12,962 nucleotides of DNA from Larix sibirica (taxonomy: Eukaryota > Streptophyta > Pinopsida > Pinales > Pinaceae). The stretch spans positions 29,908 to 42,869 of the forward strand of contig NWUY0300031002.1 of the NCBI GenBank assembly GCA_004151065.3. Direction: 5' to 3'. Shown piece after piece: positions 8,367 to 12,962 of this stretch. A program made the translations under genes and the position numbers. Positions within the stretch are counted from its first letter, which is position 1. Each line of letters starts with the position of its first letter. The notes under the pieces are model-generated. The model saw only the letters and a program-made list of their open reading frames with translations. It was not told where the DNA came from and made no database searches.

Positions 8367-8399
<33 letters not shown>
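8334..8399. repeat. Compound (TAA)n-(ACT)n-(TAA)n microsatellite
   Basis: About 66 bases of triplets: ATA/TAA repeats, then a run of ACT/CTA triplets, then an uninterrupted TAA run of about 10 units. The open frames across it on both strands (8207-8425 plus, 8304-8486 minus) translate to poly-I and poly-L and are not genes. Confidence 0.95.
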
Positions 8400-8402
<3 letters not shown>

Positions 8403-8578
8403 TTCAGGCAGTGAAAACCCAATGAGCGGTATAGGACTCAGTGGTATTAGAAATCCAGTTTCTGGTTGGTACCATTGGGAATTCAAATAGAAATAAAATC
8501 TAGTTGTGAAAAATCCATTGGGGCACAGTTAGACAGGCATTGCTTGAAAACCGACTTGTTGGCGAGTGGTGTCTACTT
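8400..8578. other. Unannotated interval before the purine tract
   Basis: Less A+T biased than its surroundings. I see no protein signature in any frame. It may be the promoter-proximal part of the decayed repeat gene at 9526-11331, but that is speculation from position. Confidence 0.35.
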
Positions 8579-8607
8579 AAAAAAAAGAAAAAAAAGAGAG
8601 AAGAAAG
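8579..8607 (+). repeat. 29-base homopurine tract
   Basis: Uninterrupted A/G from 8579 to 8607 (A-runs followed by GAGAGAAGAAAG). It is immediately followed by CATTTTTTTC, so A-rich and T-rich tracts are juxtaposed. It could be a retroelement polypurine tract or an old poly(A) tail; nothing next to it confirms either. Confidence 0.7.
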
Positions 8608-8657
8608 CATTTTTTTCTTTTAAAAAGGCATCTTCTTTTAGTCCTGACATTGTTGCA

Positions 8658-8850
8658 GATCATTTTTCATTGCCGCAAAACATTTTTGGTATAGAACAAT
8701 TTTGTCGTAGATCATTTTTATTGCCGCCAAACAATTTTGCCGCGGAACAATTTTGTTGAAGATCATTTTCATTGTCGCAAAACATTTTTGTTGAGGAACA
8801 ATTTTACATCGGATCATTTTTCATTATTGCAAACAATTTTTGTTGTGAAA
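8658..8850. repeat. Tandem array: four copies of a 51-52 bp unit built from smaller ~16-17 bp motifs
   Basis: Copies begin with GATCATTTT at 8658, 8710, 8761 and 8812; the last is truncated and diverged. Each unit runs GATCATTTTTCATTGCCGCA, then AACATTTTTG, then a GGAACAATTTTGTTG-like end. Within copy 2, GCCGCCAAACAATTTT (8723-8738) is followed directly by GCCGCGGAACAATTTT (8739-8754), so the unit itself looks like about three ~17-bp monomers. Because 52 is not a multiple of 3, translations across the array change frame; the frames at 8466-8759 and 8737-9141 are partly repeat translations. Confidence 0.92.
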
Positions 8851-9525
8851 CCTCTATTGCTACATATCATGTTTTTTGCTAAGGAGTTGAACCAAAGAAC
8901 TAGCGTCAACCATGAAGTGTTGTATTCTATTGCCACCGGGAACTACCATACAATACATGCAATCATGGATGGGATTTCAAAGGGAAAAGACCTCCTGGTT
9001 TGTTTCTTGCAACACCTTTCCTATTTCGACTTCACTCAACTAGGTAAGAACATGTATGTTTCCTCTCATTTGTTCATTTCAAAGTGCATAATGCAATTAG
9101 GGTATACCTATATCATACCGTGTGTCATGCCCGAGGATTGACAAATATTTTACCTGGGGGACATGGTCTTTCAATTGCTTAGTTGCATTTAACAACTACC
9201 CTATTCCTAAGTCAGATAAATCCTTATCTTTTGGGCACCCTGGGCTGTCATCATTAGAAAATCAGAGCTTATAGAATCGCATGATCTATTATTGTTAGCT
9301 TGATGGCTTGCACATGTTTTGACACAAGGATAATCTTTCAACGCACGAGCCAATATTTTCCTCACCGCGATTACAATCATGAAAGTTCATTTGCACTCAT
9401 AACCATAATTGCCTCTTGTATTAATCATTCGAACTTACCCTTCCTCGACATTCCATATTGTATACACCTATTATGTGAAGGTTGTATGTAATCTAAAAAT
9501 CCACCATCTTTGCCCAAATTCAACC
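8851..9525 (+). other. Interval between tandem array and decayed gene; weak coding-like stretches
   Basis: The + strand frame running out of the array to 9141 includes ELNQRTSVNHEVLYSIATGN and GISKGKDLLVCFLQHLSY. It has a varied, protein-like composition but matches nothing I recognise. A different frame from 9139 gives YFTWGTWSF and NNYPIPKSDKSLSF before a stop. These may be a 5' exon or leader ORF of the decayed gene downstream, or chance. A GTAAG donor-like site occurs at 9043, but I see no paired acceptor that restores a frame. Confidence 0.35.
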
Positions 9526-11331
9526 ATGGGAGGTCCTCCGGTGAGAAGCGAATCAAAAGATACCTCGTTGGTTTACAAGAATCCAAAAGTTGCACGAATT
9601 TTTAAAGAAGTAAGATGGCTCGAATATTTCCAGTGATTACAGGGATTTGATAAAGGGATAACACTTAAATTCGCCAAATCATTACATCATTTTGTCGCAA
9701 TTTCATGGGTGTTGTTATTCAGGTAACACAAGAGAGTGTGTCTTGGTTATGTGATTAGCAGCAAAAACCGAACGATGGTTTGAGACTAAAGGTTCTCCCA
9801 TTTCCCTTTGAGAATAATTCTAAAAAGCAGAGAGAAGCTCGCAGGAGATGAAAGAAGAGTTTTTAGGAATTCATTAGCATAGCCTTGGCCAAAATTTGCT
9901 TTATGCATTCGAAAGTTTCTTACATGTGAAGGGTGGTATCATATGCTTTTTGGTTATCATTTCATACTTTTAATTCATCTCAGGCACAAGAGGTATGCTT
10001 ATTTGCCTTATTTTCTTCTTCGACCAATTGAGCTTTTGAGTACAAAATTTATAAGCAACCGAAATCTTGGAACAAGCCTAACCCATCATGGTTTGGTGAA
10101 ATTATTAGTTAAGGATCCTTTACTATCAACTAGATGGACTTGGGCTAATTTTATTGAGTAGAATAGAGATGAGGGCATGGAAGAAGAAGTGACGGTTGCG
10201 GAGGCTACATAAGCCATCACAACAACAATACCAAGGGAAGTTGAAGAATACTTGGAAGCAACTAAATTGCATGTTGATGTTCCCGAAACATCTACTGGAG
10301 TTTGCAGGTCCATAAGACTTGAACATAAGGGTTTGTGGGGTTTGTTTCCTCCAACCACTCCAAAGAGGACCAAAGCTCGTCCTAATAGAATGGAAAACAC
10401 TAAAAAGATTCTTGAAATAATTTAGTTGGATATATAGGAGGAACTAGAAATGCACGTTGGAGGTGGGGTTGTTATTCTTGAAACCAAACCCAGGCTAGGT
10501 CGTGAAAAACTAAGAAAGCCCTTGTTTACCAAGAATTGACCTTTGTATCTGATTGCTAATTTTCAGAGGTCCTATTAGAAGATGGGGAAGCTTAATAAAA
10601 GATTGTGGAAAACTAATCAAGACTTGTGGAAGGAATTGGCTTTGGCCAAAGATAAATTGAAGGTTCATGAATGCAAACCCGGATTACACTCTCTCATACG
10701 GGCTATCGACAAATAAGACAATTGGTTGCCATCCACACAGTGTGATGATAGCCAATTGCATAAAAAAGAGTAGTCTCAGTCTCACGAGGGAAGAACCTCC
10801 TTCCAAGATAGGACAATGAGTTTATCTCAACTCATGGATTAATCACTTCGGGAAATGAAAGTATTGAGAGGACACTATCTAGCAGTGGGAAAGAGACATA
10901 ATTTCAAGAATATGAGTACCTAAAGCAAAGGTGTACATAATGGAAAAGTCAAGGAAGCTCTTTGGTGAGATTGATACATGTAACCCTCTCATGTCACAAA
11001 AGAGGAGGTTGTTCCACGTTTAAGATCAAAGAAGATGAAGTTACAACAACCTCAAGTAGAAATTCACAGATTGAATCGATAAATTCAAAGACTCAAACAA
11101 GATAAGCAATATTTGTGCCACTTGGGCCATGTTATGAGGACTTATAGTACTCCCTCAAACGTATACTTTGTGTACCTGTAGGGACAACTAGTTTCTCTCC
11201 AAATAAGAGGTTTGGCTACTGGTAACTCTTGTTGCATTGATAACAAAGACCAATTTTTAAAATTGTACTTTACTTGTGATGAGGAAGACAAGAACTTTGT
11301 TAGGATATTTAGACACTTAAGAGTTAGTTAA
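9526..11331 (+). pseudogene. Decayed gene of a repeat-associated plant protein family of unknown function
   Basis: ATG at 9526 sits in a good plant start context (CAACCATGGGA) and opens MGGPPVRSESKDTSLVY, then NPKVARIFKEVRWLEYFQ. After a stop at 9634 comes LQGFDKGITLKFAKSLHHF. Between about 9690 and 9840 the reading hops among frames (IQVTQESVSWLCD; TERWFETKGSPISL; KLAGDERRVFRNSLA), implying small indels that leave the net phase unchanged. From about 9880 one phase is kept to TAA 11329-11331: PWPKFALCIRKFLTCEG, YHFILLIHLRHKRYAYLPYF, SLTHHGLVKLLV, TWANFIE, then a charged tail and a probable coiled coil (VEIHRLNR*IQRLKQDKQYL, about 11055-11110). Fifteen internal stops lie between 10159 and 11179. 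The IFKEVGWL...LQG and FLTCEG...HLRH blocks resemble, from memory, an uncharacterised family common in repetitive plant DNA. It is probably carried by a transposon; no enzymatic motif is seen. Confidence 0.7.
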
Positions 11332-11720
11332 GATCAACTTGTTATAATATATCCGTTGGGTAAAAGTGTGTTTCTTTAGTATGCATTTGTATATATGTAA
11401 NGATTGTAATGGCTTTGATCCCTATTGTTGACTTGACATTTTTCCCTGAAGAATCTAGGGTTTACCTTGGGTACCATCCTTGAAATGAGGGGAAGTGCCC
11501 AAGAGTTTTCCTTAGGAGAATTTACTTAGACAAAAAAGATTTAATGTCTTTGTAGGTTGCTCGCTACATTTCTTACAATGTTACCATTGAAAATCAAATA
11601 ATATTTATAACACAAGACATATTTCAAAATACTAGCCATAATAATAATTTATTTAAGTTTATAGGTTCCGTAGACCAAAGTTGATCTTAGTGGATGTAGC
11701 ATACCCATTGTACTAATTTA
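11332..11720 (+). other. Interval after the decayed gene
   Basis: No gene I can support. Beyond the stop, the phase of the decayed gene continues DQLVIIYPLGKSVFL to another stop near 11380, so the original C-terminus may extend that far. A 23-codon frame from ATG 11409 (MALIPIVDLTFFPEE) has a protein-like look but is too short to call. An ambiguous base lies at 11401. Confidence 0.4.
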
Positions 11721-12962
11721 TCAAAACAATGCAATTTTCCTCCTTTTATTTTTATTTTTTTAAAGAAGACCAATTTAAACTTACTTGAAGCTATTAAAGT
11801 AAACTCTAAAATTGTCACCATAGTAATATCAAACCGAGTATTACATCTAGCAATATTCCTTTATGCAAATATGATGATGATGATTGATGTCCCCTGATAC
11901 CAACTTTGGTTTATTATACCTTAAGAAAGGTAAGGAGTTACTTGGTCCGCTTTAGAACTTTATTTTTGTGTTCGAAAATCTTGAAGAGAAGCATTCCTAG
12001 ATAACCATATTTTTTATGAGTTAAAACGTTAGGAAATTCATTTGAAATTGCTATTTAATGTGGGTGTACGTAGGACAATCTAAAACAAAGTTCTTTTCAC
12101 TGTTCAAACCTTTCACATGCCTTTTAACACTAACAAATTGTTAGCATGAATACAAATAAAATGCAGTATTTCTAAGGTTGGTTTGTAAATGGTGGAGACA
12201 ATATATCATAATTAACATAAATTGGTATACCATTTTCTAGTTTGTTTTTTGTGTTCACATCATGCATGTAATGTCAAGTTAAGAATAATGATAACTTGGG
12301 TTCAATATTTACTCAATTCTAATTATTTGGATAAAGGAAGAAATAAACATAACTTCTACATAGATTGCCAATAACTACATAGATTGATTTACATTGTAGA
12401 TTCAATGTAGCTATGTGAATTAAAATTGGAGATAAGTGAGAACATTTATTTATACAACCATAGGAATAGAAAAACATCATAGTCTTTACAAGAAGTAACA
12501 AATTTGTTGTATGACTATTTTGTTCTAGACTTATTATAGCCATATTAATAGTAACTATTTGAATGCTAATTTCAGTGATAGTGTGAATATTACAATCGAT
12601 ACAAGAAGTTGAAACTGAAAATCATTTGAACTAAAAGTTCATCAAAACATAATTGGAGATTTGAATATATGAATCTAAAATAGAGGTAATACAAAATCTT
12701 CATAATCAATGGATTCATGGCTACAACATACATATTAGAAATCATTATCCATAGAGACATATACCTCTTGCCATTGATTGTGTAGATTTCTTCATGTAAA
12801 AAGGCGTAGGGAAACAAATATTCCATGATTTCACCAAGATCCAAATACTTAATATGAGATAGGTTAGGAAATACTCCTAAAAATTGATTGGTGTTGGGTG
12901 TGTGAGCTATCTCAAAGAAAACACCTAATATTTAATTATCGACCGGGGTTGGTAATCTTAGA
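11721..12962. other. AT-rich intergenic sequence, no supported gene
   Basis: The minus-strand open frames at 12319-12543 (74 codons) and 12590-12844 (84 codons) have compositions typical of AT-rich non-coding DNA. They show no family motif and no continuing phase. An imperfect hairpin lies at 12377-12416. I see no RNA gene, LTR end or domain. Confidence 0.55.
12377..12416. repeat. Imperfect hairpin with inner and outer 6-bp stems
   Basis: The inner stem is ACATTG (12391-12396) and CAATGT (12403-12408) around TAGATT. The outer stem is ACATAG (12377-12382) and CTATGT (12411-12416), with unequal bulges. CTACATAGATTG is also directly repeated just upstream (about 12357 and 12375). It may be a remnant of a small inverted-repeat element, or chance in AT-rich DNA. 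Confidence 0.5.

Noticed and set aside
8304-8486. Leucine- and valine-rich minus-strand frame that looks like a membrane segment
   Set aside because: It is a translation of the TAA/ACT microsatellite.
8658-8850. Possible CRISPR-like array of repeats
   Set aside because: Copies are contiguous and diverged with no unique spacers of even length, and the context is plant nuclear DNA; it is a tandem repeat.
9030-9740. Possible intron between 9043 (GTAAG) and an acceptor before 9526
   Set aside because: No acceptor plus branch context joins two convincing coding blocks, so a spliced host gene could not be supported.
10086-10400. 104-codon minus-strand open frame (and 10126-10326)
   Set aside because: Antisense to the decayed + strand gene, whose conserved blocks are on the other strand.
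12590-12844. Minus-strand frame containing AFLHEEIY, briefly resembling a Ty1/copia RT motif
   Set aside because: The surrounding copia RT motifs are absent on both sides and the rest is low-complexity AT-rich translation.

Overview
The window looks like repeat-rich nuclear DNA from a seed plant with a large genome. The evidence is decayed plant-type Ty3/gypsy and LINE sequences, a high A+T background, microsatellites, two isolated N bases (1005 and 11401) and no intact host gene. The style of the elements suggests a conifer or another gymnosperm, but that is inference only. There is no bacterial, organellar or viral gene organisation, and no open frame longer than 149 codons.

Layout on the + strand. 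Positions 1-938 hold the 3' part of a Ty3/gypsy pol gene: the integrase core and the C-terminal GPY/F module, with six premature stops in one unbroken frame. Positions 939-1288 are a spacer with one short coding-like stretch. A purine tract (1289-1304) and a TATA-containing, LTR-like block (about 1315-2296) follow, and could be the 3' LTR of that element. Positions 2362-3237 are a 5'-truncated LINE fragment on the + strand that ends in an A-rich tail. Positions 3238-4050 are AT-rich with small ATAA-type repeats.

Positions about 4100-7920 are occupied by a second, much longer LINE on the minus strand. It reads, from high to low coordinates: a possible ORF1-like segment, endonuclease, reverse transcriptase and a zinc-finger-type (zf-RVT) C-terminus, all broken by stops, frameshifts and deletions. 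Positions 7930-8660 hold simple repeats and a (TAA/ACT)n microsatellite.

A four-copy 51-52 bp tandem array (8658-8850) lies about 0.7 kb upstream of a decayed + strand reading frame (9526-11331). I link that frame, from memory, to a repeat-associated plant protein family of unknown function. From about 9880 to 11331 it keeps a single phase through 15 internal stop codons. Positions 11332-12962 are AT-rich with no gene I can support.

Nothing here works together as a living system: the window is a graveyard of independent insertions. The most interesting item is the decayed uncharacterised gene at 9526-11331 with its upstream array. The most informative details are the specific catalytic losses in the integrase and endonuclease.
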